A DNA stretch of 57,027 nucleotides from Acidobacterium sp. (lineage in GTDB: Bacteria > Acidobacteriota > Terriglobia > Terriglobales > Acidobacteriaceae). A model generated the notes under the pieces. That model searched no databases and had not been told where the DNA came from. It saw nothing but the letters and a program-made list of their open reading frames with translations. This document shows, in pieces, positions 8,690 to 17,727 of this stretch. A program made the position numbers and the translations under genes. The first letter of the stretch is position 1, and each line of letters begins with the position of its first letter. The DNA lies in assembly GCA_027315385.1 (NCBI GenBank), contig DAHUYD010000123.1, positions 1-57,027 of the forward strand, given 5' to 3'.

Positions 8690-10786
8690 ATGCCGGATTT
8701 GCTGTTCGAAGCGGGAATGGAAGAGATTCCGGCGCGCATGATCGCGGCGGCCGAAAAGGAGTTGACCGAGCGCGTGGTGGCGCTGCTGCGGCGCGAGCGG
8801 CTGCTGGGCGAGGCGAATGAGGTCCGCTGCTACTCCACGCCGCGCCGGCTGGCCCTGCAGGTGAGCGGTGTGCTCCAGCGCCAGCCGGACGCGACTGAGC
8901 GTATGACCGGCCCGGCGTGGAGCGTGGCCTTCAAAGACGGGCAACCCACCGCGGCGGCCCAGGCCTTCGCCCGCAAAGCGGGCGTCAACGTGGACGCTCT
9001 TGACAAAGCCGTCACACCGAAGGGCGATTATGTATCCGCGACGGTGACGCATCGCGGCCGCACGGCGCTGGAAGTTCTGGGCGAGCGGCTGGCGGCGGAG
9101 CTAGCCGCAATCTACTGGCCGAAGAATATGTACTGGCGCGCGCAGAAGCCGGAGCGCTTCGTGCGCCCGGTCCGCTGGATCGTTGCCGTGCTGGATCATG
9201 AGGTGATCCCGGTGGAGTTCGCGGGCGTGCGCGCCGGCAAGCTGACATTCGGTCATCGTATTTTGCACGGCAGCCAGCCCGTCGTCATCGACCACCCCGA
9301 TGATTACGTGGGCGCGCTCGAGGCGGCGAAGGTTACCGCCGACGTGGCGCTGCGCCGGCATCGCATCCGCAAGGCGCTCGACCAGGAGACCCGCGACATT
9401 CCAGGCGCGCGCTGGCGCGAGGACACGGAGCTGGTCGAAACCGTCACTCACCTGACGGAGTGGCCCTCGGTCGCGATGGGCAGCTTCGACCGCGAGTATC
9501 TGGCGTTGCCGGAGGAAGTTCTGGTCACCGTGATGCGCGGCCATCAGAAATATTTTGCGGTCGAAAACCTCCACGGAAAGCTGGAGCCATATTTCCTGGC
9601 GGTGCTCAACACGCATCCCGAAGAGACCGGTGTCGAGACCATTCGCCACGGCAACGAGCGCGTGCTCAGGGCGCGCTTCAACGACGCGCGGTTTTTCTGG
9701 GACGTCGATCAGAAAACGACCCTCGAAGACCGCGTGGAGATGCTGAAGTGGGTCACCTTCCACAAGGAGCTGGGCAGCTACTGGGACAAAACGCAGGCCA
9801 ACCTGCGTATTGCCGGATGTCTCGCGGACATCTTAATTGACCGCGGCGTGCCGCTCGACAGGGAGGCGCTGACAGAGGCTGTGCGTTGCGCCAAGGCCGA
9901 TTTGACGACCGAACTGGTGAAGGAATTTACCGAACTGCAGGGCATCGTCGGCGGGCTGTATGCGCGCGCCCAGGGGCTTGGCGAGGCCGTTGCTCAGGCG
10001 ATCTACTGGCAGTACTCGCCGGCTGCTATTGAGGATCCGATTCCGCCTACCGTTGAGGGGCAGGTGCTCGGCCTCGCGGATCGCATCCAGACTGTTGTAG
10101 CGATGTTCGGCATTGGGCTTGAGCCGACAGGGTCGAAGGATCCCTTCGCGCTGCGCCGCGCTGCAAACGCGATTGTGAAGATTCTGGCGGACTCGGGCCT
10201 GCCGCTCAGGATCAGCGATCTTCGTGGGACCGCAGTGGACCTCAGCGGGGAAGTTAATTCCAGGGTAGAAGGCTTCTTCAGAGAGCGCGTCGAATTTTAC
10301 CTGCGCGATGTGCGCGGTTTCGCCTACGACGTGGTCAATGCCGTACTGACTGCCGGCTGCGACGATGTCCGCGACGCTATCGCTCGCGCCGAGGCGTTGA
10401 CCGCCGTACGCGGCTCGGAAGATCTCGCCGCCGTTGCAGCTCAATTCAAACGGATGAAGAATATTCTGCTGCAGGCACAGCAAAAGGGAATCGTAACGAC
10501 TGGTGAGCTCAGGCAGGAGATCTTCGCCGAGTCTGCCGAGCGGGGCTTGTTTGCAGCCGCGAATCAGCTGGCCCGGACGGTTGAGCGTTTCCGATCCAGG
10601 CGCGAGTACCGCCAGGCACTCGAACAGGTTGCGACCTTGCGTCCTCATGTAGACCTGTTCTTCGACAAGGTCATGGTGATGGTGGACGACGAAGCGGTAC
10701 GCCGCAATCGGCTCGCGCTCATCGCGCAGGTTCTCAGCGGCTTCTCCTCTATCGCCGACTTCTCCGAACTGGTGTCCGCCTCATGA
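8690..10786 (+). CDS. glyS: Glycyl-tRNA synthetase beta subunit
   Basis: A 698-residue protein of normal length for the beta chain. It begins MPDLLFEAGMEEIPARMI, the classic GlyS N-terminus, and contains YWPKNMYWRAQKPERFVRPVRW, TVMRGHQKYFAVEN, NARFFWDVD-like and KDPFALRRAANAIVKI blocks, followed by the C-terminal DALR-type anticodon-binding region. I chose the ATG at 8690 over an upstream extension in the same frame because it matches the family N-terminus and sits directly after the glyQ stop. The methyltransferase downstream overlaps it by four bases (ATGA), so the three genes are probably cotranscribed. Confidence 0.95.
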   Translation: MPDLLFEAGMEEIPARMIAAAEKELTERVVALLRRERLLGEANEVRCYSTPRRLALQVSGVLQRQPDATERMTGPAWSVAFKDGQPTAAAQAFARKAGVNVDALDKAVTPKGDYVSATVTHRGRTALEVLGERLAAELAAIYWPKNMYWRAQKPERFVRPVRWIVAVLDHEVIPVEFAGVRAGKLTFGHRILHGSQPVVIDHPDDYVGALEAAKVTADVALRRHRIRKALDQETRDIPGARWREDTELVETVTHLTEWPSVAMGSFDREYLALPEEVLVTVMRGHQKYFAVENLHGKLEPYFLAVLNTHPEETGVETIRHGNERVLRARFNDARFFWDVDQKTTLEDRVEMLKWVTFHKELGSYWDKTQANLRIAGCLADILIDRGVPLDREALTEAVRCAKADLTTELVKEFTELQGIVGGLYARAQGLGEAVAQAIYWQYSPAAIEDPIPPTVEGQVLGLADRIQTVVAMFGIGLEPTGSKDPFALRRAANAIVKILADSGLPLRISDLRGTAVDLSGEVNSRVEGFFRERVEFYLRDVRGFAYDVVNAVLTAGCDDVRDAIARAEALTAVRGSEDLAAVAAQFKRMKNILLQAQQKGIVTTGELRQEIFAESAERGLFAAANQLARTVERFRSRREYRQALEQVATLRPHVDLFFDKVMVMVDDEAVRRNRLALIAQVLSGFSSIADFSELVSAS

Positions 10787-11532
10787 GCCCCGGCGCTCGC
10801 CCGTCCCGCTCGCGCGGCAACACGAAGCAAAAACCCGAGAAAACCTGGGTCGCCGTCGAAGAGTACATGGACGAGCTGCTCATCTCGTCTGACGCCGCGC
10901 TGGATGCGGCGCGGAAGGCAAACGAGGCCGCCGGGTTGCCGGATATCGCCGTCACGCCCAGCCAGGGCAAATTTCTGTACCTGCTTGCTCGTATGCGCGG
11001 CGCGCACCACATCCTGGAAATCGGCACCCTGGGCGGCTACAGCACCATCTGGCTGGCGCGCGCGCTCCCTGCCGATGGCCGGCTGATCACGATGGAAGCC
11101 GAGGCGAAGCACTGCGACCTGGCTCGCGCCAACGTTGCACGCGCTGGCCTGGGCGCGCGCGTGGATTTCCGGCTGGGCGAGGCTCTCGATCTGCTGCCGG
11201 AGCTCGCCGCCGAAGGACTGGAGCCTTTCGATTTCGCCTTCATCGACGCCGACAAGGAAAATACGGCGGAGTATTTCAAATGGGCCGTGCGGCTGGCCCG
11301 GCCAGGCGCGGCGATTGTGGTCGACAATGTCGTCCGCGATGGAGAGGTGGCCGATGCGGCCACATCCGATGAGCGCGTCCAGGGGATTCAGCGGTTCCTC
11401 GATGCGCTGGCCGGCGAGCCGCGCGTAAGCGCAACCACCCTGCAGACCGTCGGCAGCAAAGGTTACGACGGATTCACGCTTGCACTCGTGACCACCCAGG
11501 GGGACGCGGGCGTGGGTGGGTGGTTTCGTTGA
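10783..11532 (+). CDS. Class I SAM-dependent O-methyltransferase (caffeoyl-CoA/catechol type)
   Basis: A 249-residue protein with motif I ILEIGTLGGYSTIWLARAL for SAM binding, then ITMEAEAKHCDLARANV, FDFAFIDADKENTAEYF and PGAAIVVDNVVRDG. The last two carry the Asp and Asp-Asn ligands for the divalent metal in cation-dependent O-methyltransferases (pfam Methyltransf_3). The substrate is unknown; bacterial members act on catechols and other vicinal diols. A basic N-terminal extension of about 25 residues precedes the domain. The ATG overlaps the glyS stop, indicating translational coupling, though no functional link to tRNA charging is evident. Confidence 0.88.
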   Translation: MSPGARPSRSRGNTKQKPEKTWVAVEEYMDELLISSDAALDAARKANEAAGLPDIAVTPSQGKFLYLLARMRGAHHILEIGTLGGYSTIWLARALPADGRLITMEAEAKHCDLARANVARAGLGARVDFRLGEALDLLPELAAEGLEPFDFAFIDADKENTAEYFKWAVRLARPGAAIVVDNVVRDGEVADAATSDERVQGIQRFLDALAGEPRVSATTLQTVGSKGYDGFTLALVTTQGDAGVGGWFR

Positions 11533-11623
11533 GATACCCATACATCTCGGTATAGATTTCCGGATACCGAGATGGAGTGAAGCGTGCCACTGGATCGGGA
11601 GGCGAAGCAGGGCATCGCGCCTG

Positions 11624-11629
11624 TACCCT
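11624..11629 (+). promoter_or_regulatory. Candidate -10 box (TACCCT) for a leaderless transcript
   Basis: TACCCT sits six bases before the ATG at 11636 and is preceded by TG at 11622-11623, so transcription would begin at or next to the start codon. The same TGTACCCTGT string at the same distance precedes the DUF1801 gene at 18549. No convincing -35 hexamer is visible. Confidence 0.35.
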
Positions 11630-11635
11630 GTTCCT

Positions 11636-12097
11636 ATGCGCATCGGCGTCATTTCTGACACCCACGGCCTGCTCCGCGCCGAGGCTCTGGCCGCGCTTCG
11701 GGGTTCAGATCACATCCTGCACGCCGGAGACGTCGGCGATGCGGCCATCCTGGACCGCCTGCGCGATGTCGCGCCGGTGACGGCTATCCGCGGCAATGTG
11801 GACGTGGCCGGAGCCTGTGCGCAGTTGCCGGAGACAGAACTGATCCAGTTAGCCGGCCGCGGCATCTACATGCTCCACGACCGGCAGGCACTCGATCTGG
11901 ACCCGGTTGCCACGGGTATTGCAGTGGTGGTCAGCGGGCACTCGCACCACCCAGCGATCCAGTGGCACAAAGGCGTGCTCTATTTCAATCCGGGCAGCGC
12001 CGGACCGCGCCGTTTCTCCACGCCGGTTTCGCTGGGCTTTCTCACGATCGCAGACGCGGCGATCGACCCTCGCCTGATTCATTTGCTGCCGAGCTAG
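11636..12097 (+). CDS. YfcE/MJ0936-type metallophosphoesterase
   Basis: A 153-residue single-domain calcineurin-like phosphodiesterase. Metal-binding motifs are in the expected order: GVISDTHG near the N-terminus, HAGDVGD, the RGNVD block and VSGHSHHP. The family hydrolyses phosphodiesters in the cytoplasm; the physiological substrate is not defined. I chose the ATG at 11636 because the domain begins MRIGVISDTHG, although the frame extends further upstream. There is no ribosome-binding site before it and a -10-like box ends six bases upstream, which fits leaderless translation. Confidence 0.9.
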   Translation: MRIGVISDTHGLLRAEALAALRGSDHILHAGDVGDAAILDRLRDVAPVTAIRGNVDVAGACAQLPETELIQLAGRGIYMLHDRQALDLDPVATGIAVVVSGHSHHPAIQWHKGVLYFNPGSAGPRRFSTPVSLGFLTIADAAIDPRLIHLLPS

Positions 12098-12130
12098 CTT
12101 TCGCCTGCGAAGCGCGCCTCCGCCCGGGAG

Positions 12131-12160
12131 CCTGCCCTGAGCGAAGTAGAAGGGGCCAGG
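12131..12160. repeat. Short dispersed palindromic repeat of the CTGAGCGAAGT-GAAGG family
   Basis: The intergenic gap between two convergent genes contains CCCTGAGCGAAGTAGAAGGG. Elements with this core (CCTGAGCGAAGTCGAAGG) recur as intergenic or translated repeats in many bacterial genomes and often produce the spurious peptide ACPERSRRG. Here the frame across it reads GACPERSRRGQD. Only one copy is visible in the window. Confidence 0.55.
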
Positions 12161-12162
12161 AC

Positions 12163-13089
12163 CTAATCCCTGATCCTCGGATTCACTACCATGTACAACA
12201 CATCGGTCGCGAGGTTCACCAGTACATAAGTGAGCCCAATGGCCAGGATGCATCCCTGTAGCAGGGGATAGTCGCGGTTCGAAATAGCCGATACGGTGAG
12301 CCGCCCAATGCCTGGCGAGCTGAAGATCGTTTCCGTGACAATGGCGCCGGCGAGCAGCACTCCGAATTGCAGCCCGATCAGAGTCATCACCGGAATCATG
12401 GCGTTGCGCAGCGCGTGTTTGTAGACCACCACGCGCTCCGGCAGTCCCTTGGCGCGTGCTGTCCGGATGTAATCCTGGCCCAGCTCCTCCAGCATTGAGG
12501 TGCGCACCATGCGTGTCAGGATCGCGGCCAGCGCGCTGCCCATGGTCACAGCCGGCAGCACCAGATGCTGCCAGTCGCCCGCGCCGGAGACGGGCAGCCA
12601 ACCCAGCTTGATGGAGACCAGCACAATCAGGATCGGCCCCAGCGCGAAGGCCGGAATGGACAGCCCGAGCAAACTCACCACGCCGATGACATGATCGCGA
12701 AGCCTGCCGCGCCTGACCGCCGCCGCGATTCCTCCTGGTATCGCCAGCAACATGGCAAATACCAGAGCCGCCGCCGTCAATTCCACGGTGTAGGGATACC
12801 GCGTCAGCACCAGGTGCGTGACCGAATCGTTCAGCCGAATCGACTGGCCCAGATCGCCGTGGAGCACGCCGTTCCAGTAGCGCACGTACTGCACGCCCAG
12901 CGGACGGTCGAGTCCGTAGGCATGGCGCAGTGCCGCAATATCGGCCGGCCGCGCGCCTTCGCCGAGCATCTGCTCGACCGGGTCGCCCGGCACCAGATGG
13001 ATGAGCAGAAACACGACCGATACGACGAGCCAGAGTACCGGCAGCGTCCACACCAGGCGCATCAGGGTGGCCTTCAGCAGCCTGGGCAC
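12163..13089 (-). CDS. ABC transporter permease, DppB/OppB type
   Basis: A 308-residue inner-membrane permease. The N-terminal TM is followed by HLVPGDPVEQMLG and the LRHAYGLDRPLGVQYVRYW block that defines the DppB/OppB/GsiC family of dipeptide, oligopeptide and nickel importers. Six membrane segments are visible, with the EAA-type coupling loop around DYIRTARAKGLPERVVVYKHALRNA. No partner permease (DppC), ATPase or binding protein lies nearby, so either the rest of the transporter is elsewhere or the gene is a relic. Its stop is 66 bases from the convergent phosphoesterase gene. Confidence 0.9.
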   Translation of the reverse strand: MPRLLKATLMRLVWTLPVLWLVVSVVFLLIHLVPGDPVEQMLGEGARPADIAALRHAYGLDRPLGVQYVRYWNGVLHGDLGQSIRLNDSVTHLVLTRYPYTVELTAAALVFAMLLAIPGGIAAAVRRGRLRDHVIGVVSLLGLSIPAFALGPILIVLVSIKLGWLPVSGAGDWQHLVLPAVTMGSALAAILTRMVRTSMLEELGQDYIRTARAKGLPERVVVYKHALRNAMIPVMTLIGLQFGVLLAGAIVTETIFSSPGIGRLTVSAISNRDYPLLQGCILAIGLTYVLVNLATDVLYMVVNPRIRD

Positions 13090-13187
13090 ATCCGCTCCGT
13101 TGTCATCGTTTCACGCGTCTCTGCCAATCCTCTCACCATTCCATCAGCAAGTTAGCGAGTTGGCAGGTGAGCAACCCGCCAGCCGCT

Positions 13188-14567
13188 TCATCCCTGACTT
13201 CTCTTCTGTGCTCTGTGCTCTGAGCTTTGGTCCCTGTCCTGCTCCACTCGGACCTTGCTGATACGTCTCCCGCTCATCTCCAGCACGGTGAGCCGGCGCC
13301 CCTCGAACTCAATGCTCTCGCCGCCCTTCGGGATTCTCCCCAGGCGCGTCAGCAGGAATCCAGCCAGCGTCTCCACGCCGCCTTCCCGCGGCAGTGTCCA
13401 GCGCATCTGAGTCTCCAGATCGCGGAGGCTCACGCTGCCGTCGAGCACGATGCCCCCGGCCGCGCTGGTCACCACCCCGCCCGGCGCTACGTCGAACTCG
13501 TCTTCCACTTCGCCGACGAGCTGCTCGATTGCGTCTTCCACGCTCACCAGACCGACCGTCGATCCGAACTCATCCACTACGATGGCGATGTGACGGCGCC
13601 GCTGCCTGAATTCATCCAGCAGGTCCAGCACCGGTTTGGTCTCCGGAACCACGAGGATCTCGCGCATGATCTGGCGAAGCCTCATCTCTGTGAAAGCCGA
13701 CTCGGAGAACCGCGTCGCAGCCGACGCGCGGAAGTGCATCAGCCGGCTCACATCCTTCGAATAGACGACGCCGATGATGAACTCCGGCCCGCGCGCCGGG
13801 TCGTATACCGGTATGCGCGAGTGCAGCTCCTCCACAATGCGCGCGCTGGCTTCCTCCATCGGCATATCCGCCGGAAGGGAGAAGATTCTTTGCCGCGGCG
13901 TCATGATCTCGCGCGTCACCACCTGGCCGATCTCGACGGCGCGATGGATCAGCGCCTCCTGATACTCGGGCAGCATGCCCACGCGCCGCGCCGCCGTCGC
14001 CATCAGCTTCAGCTCTTCGGGCGAGTGTACGCCGCCTTCCTGCGTGAGCGGCGCGCGGAAGAGACGCAGCACCAGTGTCGCGGAGCGGTTCAGCAGCCGC
14101 ACCAGCGGGCGCGCTATCTGGATGAATGCTTCCATCGGGCCGGCGACGGCCATGGCCATCTGGTCGGTTCGCTGCAACGCCAAAGCTTTGGGCACCAGCT
14201 CGCCCAGCAGTACCATCAGGTACGTGATCAGGATGAAGGCCAGCGGTACGGCGGCCAGGTGCGCGTAGATCCTCGCATGCGGCAGTCCGCGCATGGCCTG
14301 CTCGAACCCCGCGGCGATAAACGGCTCGCCCAGCCAGCCCATGGCGAGGCTGCAGAGAGTCACGCCCAGCTGCACCGCGGGCAGAAAGTCGCCCAGATTT
14401 TCCTGCATGCGGCGCACGATGCGAGCGCCCGGGCGGCGCTCCCCGATCAGCTGCTCGATGCGCGTTTCGCGCATGCTGACCAACGCGAATTCCGCCGCCA
14501 CGAAGAATCCATTCGCCAGGATCAACAGCACAATGGCGACGCCGTGAAAGAGGAGGAACTCCGACAT
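13188..14567 (-). CDS. CNNM/CorC-type (DUF21-CBS-CorC_HlyC) membrane transporter
   Basis: A 459-residue protein with the order typical of the hemolysin-C/CNNM family. Residues about 1-190 are an N-terminal DUF21 domain (LLILANGFFVAAEFALVSMRETRIEQL) with four membrane segments. A CBS pair follows (VTREIMTPRQRIFSLPAD and a second CBS block ending in IAIVVDEFGSTVGLVSVEDAIEQLVGE), then a C-terminal CorC_HlyC domain. Members are implicated in Mg2+ or Co2+ efflux and resistance rather than haemolysis. The C-terminal tail DQDRDQSSEHRAQKRSQG is encoded by a CTCTGTGCTCTG-like simple sequence and may be non-conserved. Confidence 0.9.
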   Translation of the reverse strand: MSEFLLFHGVAIVLLILANGFFVAAEFALVSMRETRIEQLIGERRPGARIVRRMQENLGDFLPAVQLGVTLCSLAMGWLGEPFIAAGFEQAMRGLPHARIYAHLAAVPLAFILITYLMVLLGELVPKALALQRTDQMAMAVAGPMEAFIQIARPLVRLLNRSATLVLRLFRAPLTQEGGVHSPEELKLMATAARRVGMLPEYQEALIHRAVEIGQVVTREIMTPRQRIFSLPADMPMEEASARIVEELHSRIPVYDPARGPEFIIGVVYSKDVSRLMHFRASAATRFSESAFTEMRLRQIMREILVVPETKPVLDLLDEFRQRRRHIAIVVDEFGSTVGLVSVEDAIEQLVGEVEDEFDVAPGGVVTSAAGGIVLDGSVSLRDLETQMRWTLPREGGVETLAGFLLTRLGRIPKGGESIEFEGRRLTVLEMSGRRISKVRVEQDRDQSSEHRAQKRSQG

Positions 14568-14704
14568 TTCCTCAGAGTCTACAGCAGAGAACAGTGCTCA
14601 GGGCTCAGAGAACAGGGCGTCGGGAGAGGACCGAACTGGCAACCATCCAGCCCCACTCCCTCACAGCCTGCGCCCTGAGATCTTATTGGATTGCCGAACT
14701 CCGG

Positions 14705-16312
14705 CTACTCCGTGCTCTTGATGAACGCCACCACGTTGTCGTGCAGTTGCTTCAGTGCCGAAGTCTTCACATACACCATGTGTCCCGACTCATACCAGTG
14801 GTACTGGATATTTGCCGCCAGCCTCGTCTCGATGGGCAGATGCTTGTCCTCGTACTGGGCCGCGAAAAAGGGCGTCGCCAGGTCGTAGTAGCCGCCGTTG
14901 ACCATTACTTTCAGTTTGGGATTAGTCTTCATCGCCATCGCCAGGTTCGGCGCCACGTTCATCTCCGGGAACCCGTGCCGCATAAAGTTCCAGGTGAAGT
15001 CCGGATAATTCGCCTCGGGCAAATAGGTTTGTCCGTCGCCGTAGTGCAGCGTGTCGCGCACATATTGATTGAAGAGCGAAACGTACGCGGAAGAAATCGC
15101 CGAGCTCTGCGGATCGTATTGCGCTCCTTCGCTCAGCGGATCGATGGTGGGACCGGAGAACCGCGTATCCAGCCGGCCTGTTGTCGTGTCCGTATCCTGC
15201 TGCAGCGTTTTCTCGAACTCGGGCCCGGAGATGCGCAGATTGCCGCGCATCAGATAGTCCACGGGCAGCCCCGTGTACTCGTGGAGCTTATCCGCGACGG
15301 CCTGCTTCTCCGTCTGGCTCAGGTCGGTGCCCTTCTCCAGAGCCTGCTCGTAGGGACCGATGGCGAAGGCTTCCACCTGCTGCAGGAACGGCTGTAGCGG
15401 CTGCTGCGGAATCTTCTTGTGGTACATCGCTGTCGCCGCATAGGTGGGCAGCGCCAGCTCGTAGGCCAGATCCACGCCCGGATTGAACTGCGGCTCATCG
15501 ATGTCTGTCGTGAAATTGAAAATCTGCGAGAGCAGGATCACGCCGTTCAGGTCGATGTTGTAGTTGTTCTCCAGAAGATTGGAAAGCACGGCCGAGCGCG
15601 TCGTTCCATAGCTCTCGCCGAAAATGTACTTCGGCGAATTCCACCGGTTGTACTGCGTAAGGAAGCGCTGGATGAAGCGCGCGAACGCATGCCCGTCCTC
15701 GTTGATGCCCCAGAATGCCTTGCCGGCGTTCTTGCCGGTTAGCCGCCCGAATCCGGTGCCCGGCATGTCGATGAAGACCAGGTCGCTTACGTCAAGCAGG
15801 GAGTTCTCGTTGTCCTTCAGCCGGTAGGGAGCCGGCGGAAGGTGCGTATCCATATCGTCGGTGTCCACGCGCTTGGGACCGAAGGCCCCCATGTGCAGCC
15901 ACACCGTCGAGCTGCCCGGGCCTCCGTTGTAGAGAAACGTGATCGGCCGGTGTTCCGCGTCCGCTTCTTTCTTGAAATAGGCCACGTAGAAGATGTGAGC
16001 CAGCGGCGGCTGATCGCTCACGGTCTTGGCAGCCGCAAACTGCGAAGCCAGTTCGGAGCCAGGCTGCGGCTTGCCATCGGCCCCCAGCTGCGCATCTTCA
16101 GGGTCTGTTGCGCCCACCGTCAGAATGCCCGCAACGGCGGTGTACTGGATCGTTTGTCCGCCTGCGGTCACGGTGCCCGTGGTCGTGGACGACTGGGCTG
16201 GCTCGGCGGGTCTGGCGGCGGCAGTCTGGTCGCCGGATGCGTGAGCGAACACTGGCAAACCAATCAGCGCGGCGGCACACAACGCCGCCGCGAGCGGAGA
16301 ACACTTCTTCAT
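14705..16312 (-). CDS. Secreted serine carboxypeptidase-like protein (peptidase S10 family)
   Basis: A 535-residue exported protein with an N-terminal signal peptide (residues 1-26, ending AHA). The alpha/beta hydrolase motifs of family S10 are all present: oxyanion-hole NGGPGSS at 129-135, nucleophile S234 in GESYGT, then D477 (NGGYYDLATPF) and H511 (YESGHMVY). It should act in the periplasm or outside as an acid-active carboxypeptidase or acyl-hydrolase. Such bacterial S10 proteins are common in acidobacteria. It is divergent from the GH5-like gene across 187 bases. Confidence 0.92.
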   Translation of the reverse strand: MKKCSPLAAALCAAALIGLPVFAHASGDQTAAARPAEPAQSSTTTGTVTAGGQTIQYTAVAGILTVGATDPEDAQLGADGKPQPGSELASQFAAAKTVSDQPPLAHIFYVAYFKKEADAEHRPITFLYNGGPGSSTVWLHMGAFGPKRVDTDDMDTHLPPAPYRLKDNENSLLDVSDLVFIDMPGTGFGRLTGKNAGKAFWGINEDGHAFARFIQRFLTQYNRWNSPKYIFGESYGTTRSAVLSNLLENNYNIDLNGVILLSQIFNFTTDIDEPQFNPGVDLAYELALPTYAATAMYHKKIPQQPLQPFLQQVEAFAIGPYEQALEKGTDLSQTEKQAVADKLHEYTGLPVDYLMRGNLRISGPEFEKTLQQDTDTTTGRLDTRFSGPTIDPLSEGAQYDPQSSAISSAYVSLFNQYVRDTLHYGDGQTYLPEANYPDFTWNFMRHGFPEMNVAPNLAMAMKTNPKLKVMVNGGYYDLATPFFAAQYEDKHLPIETRLAANIQYHWYESGHMVYVKTSALKQLHDNVVAFIKSTE

Positions 16313-16499
16313 CTGCGGCTCCTCGGGAGAGATTCCCCTTTTTGTCCCGAAGCTCAGGATTATAGCGGGTTACGGAAAGGACCAGCCAAAAGTTCGCCGC
16401 ATTCCGGGCGCCCGCTGTCCCTGCATGCTTCCACCCGCTATATTCGATTGTGCTCATTCGTGGAGTTTGCACGGGTCTTGTGCGGGAGGTTCCGTCGCC

Positions 16500-17681
16500 A
16501 TGAACAACAGGCTGCTTCGCTGGCTCTCGATGGCGCTGCTCGGCGCCGCCGCATCGACGGCCCCGGCGCAGGCGCCCGGCCAGTGGAGCGCGGCTCAGGC
16601 CAATGCCTGGTATGCCCGCCAGCCATGGCTGGTCGGCAGCGATTACATTCCCTCCGACGCGATCAATCAGCTCGAAATGTGGCAGGCGGCCACGTTCGAT
16701 CCCAGCCGTATCGATATCGAGCTTGGCTGGGCGCAGGCCATGGGCATGAACACGATGCGCGTCTTCCTCCACGATCTGCTCTGGCAGCAGGATCAGGCCG
16801 GGTTCCAGCACCGCATGGGTGTCTTCCTCAGCATCGCGGCCACACATCGTATCCGTCCTGTTTTCGTCCTCTTCGATTCCTGCTGGGACCCTTATCCGCA
16901 TCTCGGTCCGCAGCATCCGCCCATCCCTGGCGTGCACAACTCCGGCTGGGTGCAGAGTCCCGGCCGCGCCGCTCTTGAGGATTCCGCGCAGGATGCTCGC
17001 CTCCGCGCTTATGTGGAAGGGGTCATAGGCGCTTTCGCCAACGATCCGCGGGTGCTCGCATGGGATCTCTGGAATGAGCCGGACAACGAAAACTCCGGCA
17101 GCTATCATGCCGAAGAGCCGGCGAACAAAGTTGCTCTGGTGCAGCGGCTCCTGCCGCGGGTCTTCACGTGGGCTCGCGCGGCGCATCCCACCCAGCCGCT
17201 CACCAGCGGGCTTTGGCAGGGGGACTGGACCTCCTTCTCCACGCTGACGCCGGTCCAGCGCATTCAGATTGAGAACTCCGACATCGTCTCTTTTCACAAC
17301 TATAGCTGGCCGGAGGACTGGCTGGCGTCGGTGCGCCTGCTTCAGCAGTACCACCGGCCCATTTTCTGCACCGAATACATGGCGCGCGGCGAAGGCAGCA
17401 CCTTCGATACGATCCTGCCGCTCGCGAAAGAGCTTCGCGTAGCCGCCATCAACTGGGGATTCGTCCAGGGCAAAACGCAAACGTGGCTGCCGTGGAATTC
17501 CTGGCAGCGTCCCTATGTTCTTATGCAGCCGGACGTCTGGCACCACGACATTCTCTATCCCGGCGGCAAGCCCTACCGGCAAGCCGAAGTGGACCTGATC
17601 CGCCGTCTCACCACGGAGGCGAATGGTGCTCCGCAAACGAGTGGGCGGGCCGTGCCGGGTCGGGCTCGCACTCCACAGTAG
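16500..17681 (+). CDS. Secreted GH5-like glycoside hydrolase (cellulase superfamily)
   Basis: A 393-residue protein with a signal peptide (about 1-24, cleavage after APAQA). It is a TIM-barrel hydrolase with the clan GH-A acid/base in LAWDLWNEPDNEN (E193) and the likely nucleophile in IFCTEYMARG (E292); NTMRVFLHDLLW near residue 85 is also typical. The substrate, a beta-mannan, beta-glucan or similar, cannot be told. I chose the ATG at 16500 because GGGAGG lies eight bases upstream and it gives a clean signal peptide; the frame extends 25 codons further up. The C-terminal 25 residues are low-complexity. Confidence 0.85.
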   Translation: MNNRLLRWLSMALLGAAASTAPAQAPGQWSAAQANAWYARQPWLVGSDYIPSDAINQLEMWQAATFDPSRIDIELGWAQAMGMNTMRVFLHDLLWQQDQAGFQHRMGVFLSIAATHRIRPVFVLFDSCWDPYPHLGPQHPPIPGVHNSGWVQSPGRAALEDSAQDARLRAYVEGVIGAFANDPRVLAWDLWNEPDNENSGSYHAEEPANKVALVQRLLPRVFTWARAAHPTQPLTSGLWQGDWTSFSTLTPVQRIQIENSDIVSFHNYSWPEDWLASVRLLQQYHRPIFCTEYMARGEGSTFDTILPLAKELRVAAINWGFVQGKTQTWLPWNSWQRPYVLMQPDVWHHDILYPGGKPYRQAEVDLIRRLTTEANGAPQTSGRAVPGRARTPQ

Positions 17682-17727
17682 CGCCGTTTTTTCCACCCGC
17701 GGGAACCTGCGATACTGTCCCTTCCGG

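Noticed and set aside
13227..14678. Long frame antisense to the CNNM/CorC gene
   Set aside because: Shadow of the opposite-strand gene: His/Gln/Arg-rich, with no domain or ribosome-binding site.
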